NCBI RefSeq assembly: GCF_022539665.2
Contig: NC_081332.1
Span: 1,447,773 to 1,511,772, forward strand
Length of the DNA stretch: 64,000 bases
From: Daphnia carinata
Taxonomy: Eukaryota; Arthropoda; Branchiopoda; Diplostraca; Daphniidae
Reading direction: 5' to 3'
In this document: piece after piece, positions 49,614-61,020 of the stretch
Position numbering within the stretch: the first letter of the stretch is position 1
Layout: the number at the start of each line of letters is the position of its first letter
Notes under the pieces: model-generated
Seen by the model: only the letters and a program-made list of their open reading frames with translations
Databases searched by the model: none
What the model was told of the DNA's origin: nothing
Position numbers and translations under genes: made by a program

Positions 49614-51124
49614 ATGGTCGCGTCCGTGAAAGTCTTCAAAAAAACATCTCCGAATGCTAAGCTGACCGTCTATCTGGGCAAGCGTGACTTCGTCGACCAC
49701 CAGGACCATGTCGACCCTATCGAAGGTGTCGTCGTCGCCGACAACGACTACCTCAAGGGCCGCAAAGTCTTTTGTCAGGTAAAATCCATTCTTTTCTAAT
49801 TTAAAAAATAATGAATATTAATACAATCTATAATTTCATTTACTTGATCAGGTGATCGTGACCATCCGGTACGGTCGCGAGCAGGATGAAGTGATGGGCT
49901 TGAAATTCGTCAAGGAATTGGTCCTCATCAACGAGCAAGTGGTGCCCCCTCGTCGCTCTCAAGATAAGAAGCTTTGCCCTCTTCAGGTACGCGTTTCAAA
50001 CTCTTCCAAATGCTCTATAAATTAATCATTTATTTCTTTCATCTGCATCAGGATCGTCTGTTGAAGAAACTGGGATCGAACGCTTACGCTTTCACGTTCA
50101 CGCTCCCGACTACGGCTCCCGCTTCCATCGTTTTGCAAGAAGGTGGTCGTGATGGCGATACCGCACCACCTGTCGGTGTTGAATACGATTTCTTGACCTT
50201 CGTTGGTGAGAATGAAAACGATCGCTCTCACAAGCGTTCTTCCGTGTCGATGGCTATTCGCAAGGTAAATTCAAATTCCCATTGCATCCTACAATCGAAA
50301 AACTAAAACTTAATTAATTCAATGAAAGGTGCAATACGCCCCGTTGACGCCCAGCTCGAAGCAGCCGAGCACGATGGTGTCAAAGGGCTTCACTTTCTCC
50401 AGCGGCAAGTTGAATCTTCAGCTGACGCTGGACCGGGAGCTCTTCTACCACAACGAGCAGATCCGCTTCAACGTCAACGTCAAGAACGAGTCCAAGAAGA
50501 CGGTCAAGGGCATCATGGTCGCCGTCGTCCAGAACGTCGAGATTACGCTCATCAACGGCCATTACAACAAGCGCGTCGCCAGTCTAGAGACCCGCGAGGG
50601 ATGTCCCATCACGCCGGGATCTTCCATGTCGAAAACCTTTGCCTTGACGCCGATGATGAACGGCAACAAGGACGTCCGCGGCATCGCCCTCGACGGCCAC
50701 CTCAAGGTACGTCAATGCTGACCCATTTAATTTTATGAATGTTTACAAAATATTTTCGCCTCAGGATGATGAAGTCAATTTGGCATCATCTACCATCATC
50801 GCTGAATGCAACGAAGCTACTGGTTTCGTTGTTTCGTACGTGGCCCGCGTCAAACTCGACTTGGGTTCCATGGGCGGTGAATTGGTGGCTGATGTTCCAT
50901 TCAAGCTGATGCATCCAGCTCCAGGTAAGATCATAATGCCTCAATTTAAATACAATTGGCTAAAGTGATTTCATTTTCTGGACAAAGGCTCGGCCATGCA
51001 TCAAGGCAAGGGCAAATTGACTAAAGCTGATAGCCAACAAGGTCGTCATGACTCCAACTACGCTCGCGACGACGACGACGAGAACATTGTCTTTGAGGAT
51101 TTCGCCCGTCTCCGCTCCACCTAA
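49614..51124 (+). CDS. Visual-type arrestin (Arr2-like)
   Basis: Six exons: 49614-49778, 49852-49986, 50052-50264, 50329-50706, 50765-50924 and 50988-51124 (TAA), all in phase, 395 residues, the usual size for an arthropod visual arrestin. The N-domain opens [20 protein letters not shown] and continues through the conserved [20 protein letters not shown] and LxxLGxNAYAFTF regions; the C-domain includes [14 protein letters not shown] and [12 protein letters not shown]. The tail ends [15 protein letters not shown], matching the AP2-binding FxxFxxxR motif, but has no clathrin box, unlike non-visual beta-arrestins. It should bind activated, phosphorylated rhodopsin in photoreceptors and end signalling. 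The start fits because the N-terminal beta strand begins at this Met. Confidence 0.95.
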
Positions 51125-51854
51125 ACAGCAAAGGCAAACAACAGCTGGAACGACAACGGATGAACCCTCGAAAATAATAATCAATAATAGCAAATGAAAT
51201 ACTTAAATTTCCACCTATGACGTCACTTGGTTCTTTCAACGGAATCAGGTTTCAGTTTATATCTGGCGTTTATCTTTATCTCTTCTCTCCTTCTTCTCTC
51301 CCTTTCTTTCTTCATTATATAAAAAAAGAAAAATTTATGGGGAAAATATATCCAACCTTGAGGGTCAACAAACATCCATTGTCCAACTCCCATTTACATT
51401 ACACTATATGTAACCTCGATGTAAACAAAAAAAATAATTATGGAACTGGAAAGTATATGATCAATAAACAACAGAAAATTCAAAAACAAATCACCTTACT
51501 GAGTTTTTTCATCCGTTTAAAAAGAAATAACTTAAAAGAATTCCATTGATTTCGGAACACCTACAAGTGGCGACATATTACGGCTTATTTCGCAAGCTTC
51601 TAAAAACCCACCTACAAAAAAAATGCCCAGTGGCACCATCGTCTAAGAAGCTTAAAAATTAATGTTATTTGTCTTGATTAGGAATCCTTTAGAATATTAA
51701 TCTAATTTAGGAAGCAGTTGTCGTCTTGTCTAGAAACAAATGGAAATAATGTATGAAATCGATGGGGTACACTTCGAATAAAACGAAAATTCTCGAACAA
51801 AGATTAAAACAATTATAATAAAAATAATAATAATAGAAAAAAGGGAAAGGGATG
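51125..51854. other. Convergent 3' flanks of arrestin and SHPRH
   Basis: Non-coding. It contains several AATAAA-type signals for arrestin (for example near 51462 and 51778) and AT-rich DNA leading into the minus-strand SHPRH stop at 51855. A 110-codon + frame at 51217-51549 has no homology I recognise. Confidence 0.6.
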
Positions 51855-54800
51855 TTACTCTGTGTGGTCGTTGAACAAATCTTTCAAATCGGCCAATGTA
51901 ACGGGATTCTCTTTGACACTAATGGAACTCTTTGACGTTAGCGCAGATCGGTGCTTATCCAACATCAGGGCCATTTTCTCTTCAATCGTATGTTTCACGA
52001 GGAATCTTTAAAGAAAATTCAGATTATTTTTAATGAACACCATTCATTTATTAATAATCGAAAAAATGGCAGTTAACCTGTGGACGACGGTGGGTTTAGT
52101 TTGTCCAATACGATGGACACGTCCGATCGCCTGGAGTTCGCTTCCGGGATTCAAAATGGGCTCCATGAGGAGGACATGGGTAGCTTCGATAAGATTGAGA
52201 CCATTGGCGCCCGATTGGACTGGAATGAGTAGAACAGTGACAGTAGGATCACGTTTGAACCTATTCAGCTGCACTTGCGAATTGTTTGAAAATAAGGAAC
52301 AATACGAAATATCATTTTCGTCTAACGCCCGGCCTACGATCAGCAACACGTCGACCCACTAAAGAAACAAAAGAAAAATTAATTCAACGAATTTATAAGG
52401 AAAGTATTTGACAATCTTTACGGTGGAAAAGACGAGGCATTTGGCGGAAGGATCGTCTTTCTTGATCAATAAAAGCTGCTGGACAACGGCTTGCACTTTG
52501 GTAGAATGGGAACCTTTGACTTGGACAGAAGCACGTGAAGGATTTTCGGATGCATCAGCTTGTGCGTCAACGTAAGCGATTTCGAATAGAGCCGTTGTAT
52601 CACGACAAATAGCGCATTTCAATTTCTTCGTCCTGCAAAGTAAAACAACAAAATTAAATTCAGTTCCAGAGTTCCAGCAAATGTAAGGACTTACAGTTTG
52701 CTGTGACTTTGGCTAATGAGCAGCTGGATGCAGTCCATGCAAAACGAGTGGCCACAAACGAGGACGCTCCATTTCTCACCCAACTGTGTTTGGCAAACCG
52801 GGCAAGGGTCGGGATTCTGATTGCCCGTCTTTCCAAAACCTGCCATTTCCAGATTCTTCAGGTACAAAACGTGTCCCTGTGCCGTTTCAATGCTTGGCCA
52901 GCCACCGTTAGATCCCCATTTAACTTGGCGTACTGGATGTCGACATCGTGCGGTTCCAGCAGATAAATGGGCATCACTTGGTTAGCATTCTTGTTGTCCA
53001 GCATTTGAACGGTGGGTTTCGGCTGCGGGAGTTCGTGTGGAAGCCGGAGGCGTAGTCGCAATGTAGCCATTGCTCAGCTCATCAACTGCCGAGGCCTGAT
53101 CGTTCAACTGACGCCAAACGACGCGGATTTGCCGGAATTCCTTTTTGCAAGCGTCCAGCAATTTCAGATGGACGGATCCACCATCTTGGACGGCTTGAGG
53201 AGCCGAATGCTTCCTCGCAAATTGAAGCATGTGCTTGAGAATTCGCTCGGCTTCGCTATCGGCCCACGTGCCACGACGCAGCGCTTCCAGGACGGCCGGT
53301 CCGTCCTCATCGACGTTATCCCATTCGTCTTCCTGATTCTTCCGATCTGCCATGCGGAAGAGAAGCGATTCGTAATCTTCTATCTGATCGTGAACGATGC
53401 AAATAGGACAACGATCCTTCTTGCGACGGCCCTGCAACGGCCTCAAATGACAATCGGCCGCGTCTTGTGACAGACGTTCGATCGATGTCACTTCCAGCGA
53501 ACGCATTTGCTGAGTGACTCCTTTGCGTTGCTCTTCCAATTCTTCCAATCTCGAAAACAACAAGAACTTCAACGCGTTGACACTGTTGAATCTAAAAGAA
53601 ACAAGTTTTTAAGTTGAGTGTGCAATTTGAAAATTAACAAAACGAACCCGCTGAATTGGGACGTCATTTTGCTGTTATGAGCTTCGTCGGTTAATTTATC
53701 TTTCACTTCCTCCACCAGTTTGTCTGATATTTGCATATCGGCCGACCACTGGATCAATGCTGTCCACCATATTTCATCCATTTCCACTTGAATCACTTCC
53801 AGTTCGGTTTTGAAGCCGGTGACCTTCAGCGTCAGGGTGGCCAAGGTCGCACGCGCGCTCTCCACTTGGGCCAACGCCCGGCCAAGATAATGTTTTTTCA
53901 ATTGATCGGCTTCCTCTTGCAGTTGGCCATCACGTAGTGTGGGCGGAATGGCACCGGGAGAGGCCGTCCGAATGATTTCGGCCAAATTATGGAACGTGTG
54001 CAATCGCTGAAGCGTATCTGTCTTGACGGAATCTTTTATCTCTTCCGCCCACCTGGAAAATAGAAAAAATCTTTTAATATTATTATATTGTAAATCGGAA
54101 TGACGAATTACCTTATGACGTCGCGGTACTTTTCGGCCGCTTGGGCCCATTGTTCTTTAATGACGTGAAGAGCGGCCTGGCCGTTGGCCGCCGACACCCT
54201 CAATCTCTGGCTCTCTTCACATTCCAGCTGGGCACGTTTGATCAAAGTGACGAGCAGCTCTTCCATCGTCAGCGTCTTGGTCTGCGGCCGGAGCGTCAGG
54301 AACTGTCCGCGGACCATTTGCGGATGGACGCAGGCCTGGCGGAGTCTCAGCAGAGGGAAGAGGAGGACTTTGAGAGTGTGCGGATCGAGGCTGCTTATTT
54401 TGGTTTTGAGATCTCCGCTGAATTTAAGGAATCGGATCGTTGCGTCCTGAGCACATTGGGCTTGTTGCTGTTGGTAAAAATGCTGTTCGACGGCAGAAAA
54501 TGAGAGCCAATGGGTTTCTTCTGTTTGTTCTGGCAGCTGGATCTGCTCCGTCACTGCGCTTTTCCTGGTACGCCAGAAAATGGGCGCCAAAACATCAACG
54601 AGGCCAACTGGATCGAAAAGGACTCGCCGATCGACTTCAATGTCCAAAAACATGAAGAGGCCGTGAAGGTCTTGGACGGATTTCTGGATGGGAGTGCCCG
54701 TGACGCACCAGCGGTGGATTGTGCGGAATTTGCGGGCCATTTCGGCCGCTCGGGTCGCCGAACCTTCGACCATCTGAGCTTCGTCGAGACAGAGACGCCA

Positions 54801-56041
54801 GAAACGGACAGAGAGGAGAGGCGACGGTGGGGCCATGTAAGTCGCCGCTTTGCGTCTGGTCCGTTTCTCGCCCGTCTTCACCTCGGCAAAGTAGAGCTCT
54901 TTACGGAGCGTTTCGTAAGTGGTGATGATGACGTCGTAGCCTCGGGCCAATTGGACTGGCTGATGATAGCCCTGTCCGTGAACACCTTGATAAACGAGAA
55001 TTCGAAAACGATCGCGAACGTGTCGTTTGATTTCTTCGACCCATTGGGTACAGATCGTTGATGGCGTGATGATTAAAGTGGCACAGGATTCAATGGGTTC
55101 CTGTTCAGCCCAGCATTGAGGACAAAGATAGGGTCCGCGCAGAGGAGCCGTCAGATCATAATGGACGCAATTGCTGTGCTGCTGTGTCTTGCATTTCGGG
55201 CACTGGACCAATGGGTTAATTCCGGCTTCCGTTTTACCGCAAACGCAAAGAATTTTAGTAATATTGTCTTCGTTTACCGCATCTGAGCGTCTCTGTAGGC
55301 TCTTTAGACAGCTGAATTCTGCAAGAGCATCGTTGTAATGGTTATTAAGCCTTTCGCGAATGGTTTGTTTAGGGCAAAGGCAGCATCGCATTTTTTTCCT
55401 TGTGACTTTTGGGTTTTCATTTTGTAGGTCACCGCAGTGAAGGTCAATCACTTTCTGGATTGTGGACTTTTCATTGTCGGGACTGAATCTCCAAATGACA
55501 TTTTCAATTGTTTGGCCAATGGTTCGGTTTGCACATTTCGTACATTGATCTTCAATTTTCACTCTTTTGGCTTCAGACTGGGGAACTGTTTTTACATCAG
55601 TAAAGGGTTCTTGGTATTCAATATCTGGAAGCTTTTCTCTTGCATTATTTAGAATCAGGGCAAGTACTTCTACTGTCTTCCCAAGACCCATTTCATCAGC
55701 CAAGATTCCACCCTTCACACTACTATGACGTTCCTGCTTCAGCATCCAGTTAACAGCTTTTGTTTGGTAGATTCTCAATTCTGGGACTAGTGACTCATGC
55801 TGGACGTCAGTAAGAGGAGCAGAGCGATTTTCAAGTAGCTCACTTTTCAAGTTAACACGATCATACAAAGCGTCATAGTCCATAGCCTGCTCGATTGTCT
55901 CAGCAGTGGGCGTCATTTCAGCTTGTGGAGAACACCCGACGCCTTCAGAATTTTCTATGAAAAACATGAAAAATTGTTAACGTTGATTTATCAACAAAGT
56001 TGGATGTAAAGGTATTACCGGTGGAGTCCATCCTGTGTTTT
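51855..56041 (-). CDS. SHPRH-like SNF2/RING E3 ubiquitin ligase, frame broken twice
   Basis: Seven exons: 56041-56029 (13 nt), 55954-54112, 54052-53648, 53591-52695, 52632-52422, 52358-52078, 52005-51855 (TAA), about 1266 residues. Order: Walker A GGILADEMGLGKT (86-98), a PHD finger (about 241-285), DEAQ box (395-398), coiled region, C3HC4-type RING (PCPVC...CGHSFCMDC, then CAIC) near 1015-1065, and the C-terminal helicase lobe with QAIGRVHRIGQ. Human SHPRH polyubiquitinates PCNA in DNA-damage tolerance; the same role is inferred. It lacks the long N-terminus of the vertebrate protein, and I see no clear linker-histone (H15) domain. In exon 4 an extra base near 53070 shifts frame at VDELS/MATLRLR, and a missing T near 52866 shifts it back before LYLKNLE; as written, a stop occurs at 52982. 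Confidence 0.85.
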
Positions 56042-57424
56042 GAATCGCGTTGTAAACACACTTTCGTTTCATTAGAAAGTCGTCTGCTTGTGCTGTATAA
56101 TGGGAAATTTCACCGCGAGATGGCGAACCTGTTTGAAGTAAAAAAAAAAAAAAACTACTTTTATATCTATAAATCTGACTTATTCTTCTTATTACGTTTT
56201 CTATTGCCTCCCCCGAGCACAAGCAATAATACTGTGCACGCAATAAAAGAAATGCACTATCGTCTTGCGGCCAAATGTCGTTAAAAGAACGTGAAATACA
56301 CTTCACGTATACGGGCGAAGTGGTTGTAGAATTGTGTTTTATTGAGCAGCATATCGAATGTCGTTTTCCGGTCGTGATAGTTGTGTATCTGTACAGGCCA
56401 GACTGCAGTCATAAAAATGCATTTACGACTCGAATGAAAGACGAAAAATCGAGAAACAAATAAATGTACAAACTGGTATAAATTTCAAAATTCGAAAAAA
56501 GAAAAGAAGACGCAACTGCGTGAATAGTTGTACGACATAGAAACACAAACATTCCTAAAACGATTTATTATCGCGTTCATTACGAGTTTCTCTCTCTCTC
56601 TCTTTCTTTAATCTTTAAATAAAATAAACGCCTTGAAGCGCATTCTTCGTCTCTTTTGTCCAGAAGCAGCCGGGGGTATGGATCTACACATGAAAAACTC
56701 GCATTCTTTTCATGATATTGTCGGGCCTTGGGGCCGGCCATTTTCATTTTAAGTGCTTTCACGCGTTTGTTTGGAGAAAACGTCGATGAAGAGAAGGAGC
56801 GGCTCCATATGCGTTTACCTAGCTCATTATAACGTCGGACATTCTTATATTTTTGTTCGCCTCCTCATGTGAGCAAACAGACATTTCTACGGGACGCTGA
56901 GAAATTGTTGGCCGTTGTAATCACGCAAGAAAATAAAGCCCCTCAAAATAAAATAAAAAAGAATTTCTAATAAGCTAAAGTTATGACAAGCCACGTCAAC
57001 AGCGTTAAAAGCTAACCAGGATCTCAATCATTATCAGCAAAAAAAAAAGTAATCAATAAATAAATATTTCTTTTCTTGGCCGACCAATAACAAAAGGAAA
57101 AATGTTAATCATAAAAACGAGAAAATCGGTAGGATGGCTGTATACAAGCCTTAAGGTAAAAAGGTGCGGTCGGTCTTGAATCTCTCAAGGTTGGAAGATG
57201 CTTGGCAGCAGACGAAATTTCAAGGTGAAATGTCGGTTGAAATCTATTAAGTCACATCAAGCATTTGCGCTATGAAGCTCTGCGGCAAGATAAAGGGGGG
57301 GGGGCGCTCCCGATTTTTCAAGGTAATGGCAACAAAGACTCGTTTTAGGGTGGAGTCGTTCAAAAGCAGGATTGCGGAAGGACGCTGCACTCCTCCACGT
57401 GCAAAATCGAGTATTCTACAGCCG
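56042..57424. other. Intergenic DNA upstream of SHPRH and the small secreted gene
   Basis: No gene I can support. The 109-codon minus frame at 55977-56306 overlaps the true SHPRH first exon in another frame and is a shadow. A short CT repeat lies near 56588. Homopolymers become somewhat commoner again to the right of this point. Confidence 0.5.
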
Positions 57425-57432
57425 TATATAAA
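57425..57432 (+). promoter_or_regulatory. TATA box of the small secreted cuticle-like gene
   Basis: TATATAAA at 57425-57432, about 83 bp upstream of the ATG. A CAGTCC initiator-like element follows near 57461. Confidence 0.7.
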
Positions 57433-57514
57433 GAGCCTTTGATGCTCTAGTTGAATCACGCCAGTCCACTACCATCGACAATTGCTCACAGTTCTCCATC
57501 CCCGACCGATCAAA

Positions 57515-57891
57515 ATGTACAAGGTATTTAAACCCACGCAATTTGGATATTAAAAAAAAAATCCCGCCAAGTATTTTCAAAAAAAGGTAAACATCCGCCT
57601 ATTTGTTTCCGTTCATTTCCAAAGGTATTCGTTTTCCTGGCCATCGTTGCTGCTGCCAGCGCCATGAGTTTCGGTTTGGGAGCTCCTCTCCTCTCCAAAG
57701 TCAACTACCAGCCGACTGAGTACACTCACGTCAGACCAGAGGTGACTGTTCAGCAACCCGAATACAAATACAAGAGCTATCCAGTGCCCGTGCCCGTTGC
57801 CCAGCCATATTACACTGCCCCAGTCAAGCGCGATTTCATCGTTGCTCCCCAATTCGCTTACCCCGGGTTCGCAGCTCCATTTGTTTATTAA
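57515..57891 (+). CDS. Small secreted Tyr/Pro-rich peptide, probably cuticular
   Basis: Two exons: 57515-57523 (Met-Tyr-Lys) and 57625-57891 (TAA), phase 0, 91 residues. The signal peptide is built across the intron: MYK then VFVFLAIVAAASA. The mature part is rich in Tyr, Pro, Val and Lys (EYKYKSYPVPVPVAQPYY) and has no Rebers-Riddiford domain, no cysteines and no enzyme motif. This composition and gene structure fit low-complexity cuticle proteins of arthropods. The start is set by the TATA box, the short leader and the signal peptide. A cluster of AATAAA signals begins near 57974. Confidence 0.8.
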
Positions 57892-60689
57892 CATTTTCAA
57901 CATGTCCCTCTGAAATTTGTTTTATCAACGTGCGCACGAATCAAAACGTAATTTGGAACCATGTCTTTTTAATCAATAAAAATAAATTTTTAAAAAGAAT
58001 TAAATTCCCAACTGTCGATTAATGTCTTTCAAAGAGTTATGTAGACGCACTAAAAAAAAAAAAGGTAATTAAATGGAATTGACGATATTCGAAGAGGGGG
58101 GAATAAAAAGGTTAGGGCATTCGATCGTCGTTCGTTAGTCTGTAATTGTGGCGAGCAAGGTTTTGCTTTTAAATGGCAAGAAGCAGCTGACAAGAAGATA
58201 AATTGTAGGTATAATCAAGCGAATTTTTTATTGCGATCGCGTCCAGAATTCCTCGCAGGTGTGAATCTGAAATGCCCCAGCAGTTCAGACTTGAAAGGCT
58301 AGATGGTGTTCTTTTTTCTTTTTGCATCGTAAAGTGGACCGAGATCAAAGACCGCGAGTGTTAAACACGTCGGTGGGGAAAAATAGAAAATAGTAGAACA
58401 AGGTTTCGCTTCATTAAACGCAGACGCTGCGGTAGAACGAGCTGAGATTAAAACAGGTGGACATTTGCGATCTAAAAATAGCAGGGAAATTCCAAAAGGC
58501 TGACTAATAAAATCATGAATATTGTTGCGGTTAAGAGATTTATCATAGGACATTTTTTTTTTTTAGAAACCCAATTATTATTAAGATGGGAGAAAACGGT
58601 TTGGATTCGAGTCAAGATTATTTGATTGGCTAACTGTATCGCATTTTTTTTTTATTTAGAAAAAAAAAAGGGTTCGAATGACGCCTTGCGTGTGGCAACC
58701 GAAAACCGCATCCGATTGCAGTGGTAGTCTAAACACGTGAATTTCCATCTTTTTTTTCCGCGTGCACTTGACTGTTGCACCGTTATCAACAGCGTTCGGG
58801 TAACCAGATATCTTTTTGAAATTTTCAAATCAAGAAATAAAAAATGATGTGGTTATTCAATCAAGTGGCCTTTTCTGTTGTGAGATGGGGGGATCTCTAT
58901 TGCCATATGTGGAGCGAATTGATTCATCTGGCAAGTGTCGCCATCAGACGTCCAATTCAACACTTTGACGACATTTGGTCACGTTTCCCATGTAAGGAAA
59001 TGTGTCGCATATTACAGTTATGAATCACGACAATTCGAATCAAGGGCAAAACATAAATGTCTCATTTCTATTATTGATATCTTTACGAAGCGGATTCTTC
59101 GCATTCTGGGGCAAGGATAAACACGGCGCTTTTTTAATGTTTCGCTGATCGAACAAAGCAGATTTAAAGATTACTTCGCATGCACATTTGCGAGTTACTC
59201 ATTCACGCTGTTCAACATGCATATTATCTAATTTTCAAAAAATGCGGCGAATGATAAGAGAACTAAACAGTTCACTCATAGCCAAGGCTATTAAAATTTA
59301 AATAGTCCCTCCCTTTTTTCTCAAACTTCAAGTGGCGGTAATTTCGGAACAACAAACGCGGATATGCGAAATTCACGCTGTAAAACTGTGCCACTCCCAA
59401 GCGCTGCCCTACTAATAAAGTGTTACATTAGGAACCCCAGAAATTAAAAAACGCAAAAAAAAAAACTCGAAAAAAAACGAGTAATTGACTTTTAAATGTC
59501 AAATATGGCACACAGTTCAATGCTTTTTCGGCGAAACGCAAAATGATAAACTAGCAGAACATTTCGCTCAAGGTAAAAACGACCTGTGTTTTTATCAGAA
59601 ACGCTATGAAAACGGCAAGGACGGCTCCCAATTATAGCACAATATGCAAAAATGCATGCGAATTGAGAAGAAAAAAAGGTAGCATATCATTCATCTTTTC
59701 TTTTCCTATTTTCGACAAGCAGATATGGAAATCTGTTACGCTCCCGTTGTGATGCAAATTCCTGCCTGTTATCAACAATGCGGAACACACGAAAAATATG
59801 CCATGTCTTTTTTAAGGCTTTCCCATCATGTCGATAGATCTTTAATGTCCACCAAAATCGGTGCGTGCGGGAAATTACTGTGGGAGGGGCAATTCCATTA
59901 AAAATTCGACAGTAAATCATTTCGATTTTCGAAAATGCGAATCGTTCGCACAAAAAAAAAAGAAGCAGATACTGGTTCTACGCAACAAGATCATTTCTTT
60001 TTCATGTAATCCATCATATTGTTTTTCCCACTTGCGGTTTAATTTCTTAATCAAAGCGCACGCATTCTTTTTACGAAAAAAAAGAGGGTTGATAATATGT
60101 AAATGGCTAGTTACGTAAACACGATTTCAGTTTATGTACTAACTGAAAGATAAAAAAAAAAGTCTATTAAAGAAATCAATTGGGTTCTTTAGTGCTCGAT
60201 GGCGCCCAATCGGCGCAATGCGAGAAAAGAACGAGATAATGGAGGGTTTAAACCTTCGCATTTTTGAAAAGAAAAAATAGTTGAACTTCCTGACTCCCAA
60301 TTCAATTCCCCTTCATGTCACACTGCCTCTTCGAACGGAAACTTTCAAAATAATTCTTCGAAAAAAAACAAAATGAAAAGATTTGAAATGGATTGGGCTC
60401 AAACTCCATTGGCCACGATGCCTCCGTGTTTACCCTTATGGCATTCAACGTTAATCAACAACAACAAAAAAAGAGAACAGTCTAGTTCGGGATATTTCAA
60501 GGTTGATGACGTTTTATCGCGGGACAAGAATGCTCGAAATCAATGCAAACCCAACAGCGAAAAAAAAGGGGACGGAGAGATATGAACATTTGATAGGGCG
60601 GAGTTTTCACGGTCACCATTGTTTTTCTTAGCTCGCAAAACACGGGGCAATGTGAAAGTGTTTGCTCTCATTGCGAATTGTCGTGCGGG
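57892..60689. other. Intergenic DNA
   Basis: No gene that I can support. Short frames such as 58299-58553 (-), 59687-59953 (-) and 60373-60585 (+) have no recognisable domain. Occasional A/T homopolymers of 8-12 bases occur, fewer and shorter than at the left end of the window. Confidence 0.5.
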
Positions 60690-60697
60690 TATAAAAG
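60690..60697 (+). promoter_or_regulatory. TATA box before the second ATG-TAC-AAG gene
   Basis: TATAAAAG at 60690-60697, about 73 bp upstream of an ATGTACAAG start followed directly by a GTATGT donor. The layout is the same as that of the gene at 57515. Confidence 0.6.
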
Positions 60698-60769
60698 AGC
60701 TGCAGTAGAATGATCCAATCAATACCATACCAGCGCTCCAGCCCAATTTTTTAAACCCGCTCTATTAAC

Positions 60770-61020
60770 ATGTACAAGGTATGTGCCTTACTGCAAACGA
60801 AATCATGTTGAAAAATGGACACTAACCTTATTTGTTTTTGTTTTTTGGATGGAAGAATCTCGAAAGTGGTGACAGGGAGACTTTTGGATTAGAAACAGGA
60901 TCTCGGCCGGCCATCATCAGCAGCCAACGTCAGGTGCTTTACCGTGGGACATTCCGCCAGGAAGTTAAATCGATTCCGCAGAGACTGGTCTCAATCTGGA
61001 ACAAATACAGATCAATTTGA
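60770..61020 (+). CDS. Possible degraded relative of the 57.5-kb secreted gene
   Basis: The first exon 60770-60778 encodes Met-Tyr-Lys and ends at a GTATGT donor, as in the gene at 57515. The next acceptor (TTGGATGGAAG) leads in phase into 60856-61020, giving a 57-residue product that starts MYKNLESGDRE and ends NKYRSI. The intron end (TTATTTGTTTTTG) resembles the intron end at 57600, but the signal-peptide codons that should follow are missing, and the mature sequence is unlike the first gene. It is either a decayed or rearranged duplicate, or a small gene whose true exon 2 I have not found. Confidence 0.35.

Noticed and set aside
50322-50738. 138-codon + frame across arrestin exon 4
   Set aside because: Shadow of the arrestin coding exon in another frame; codon bias of the true frame explains its length.
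54141-55061. Plus-strand frames of 120 and 183 codons opposite SHPRH
   Set aside because: Antisense shadows of the large SHPRH exon.
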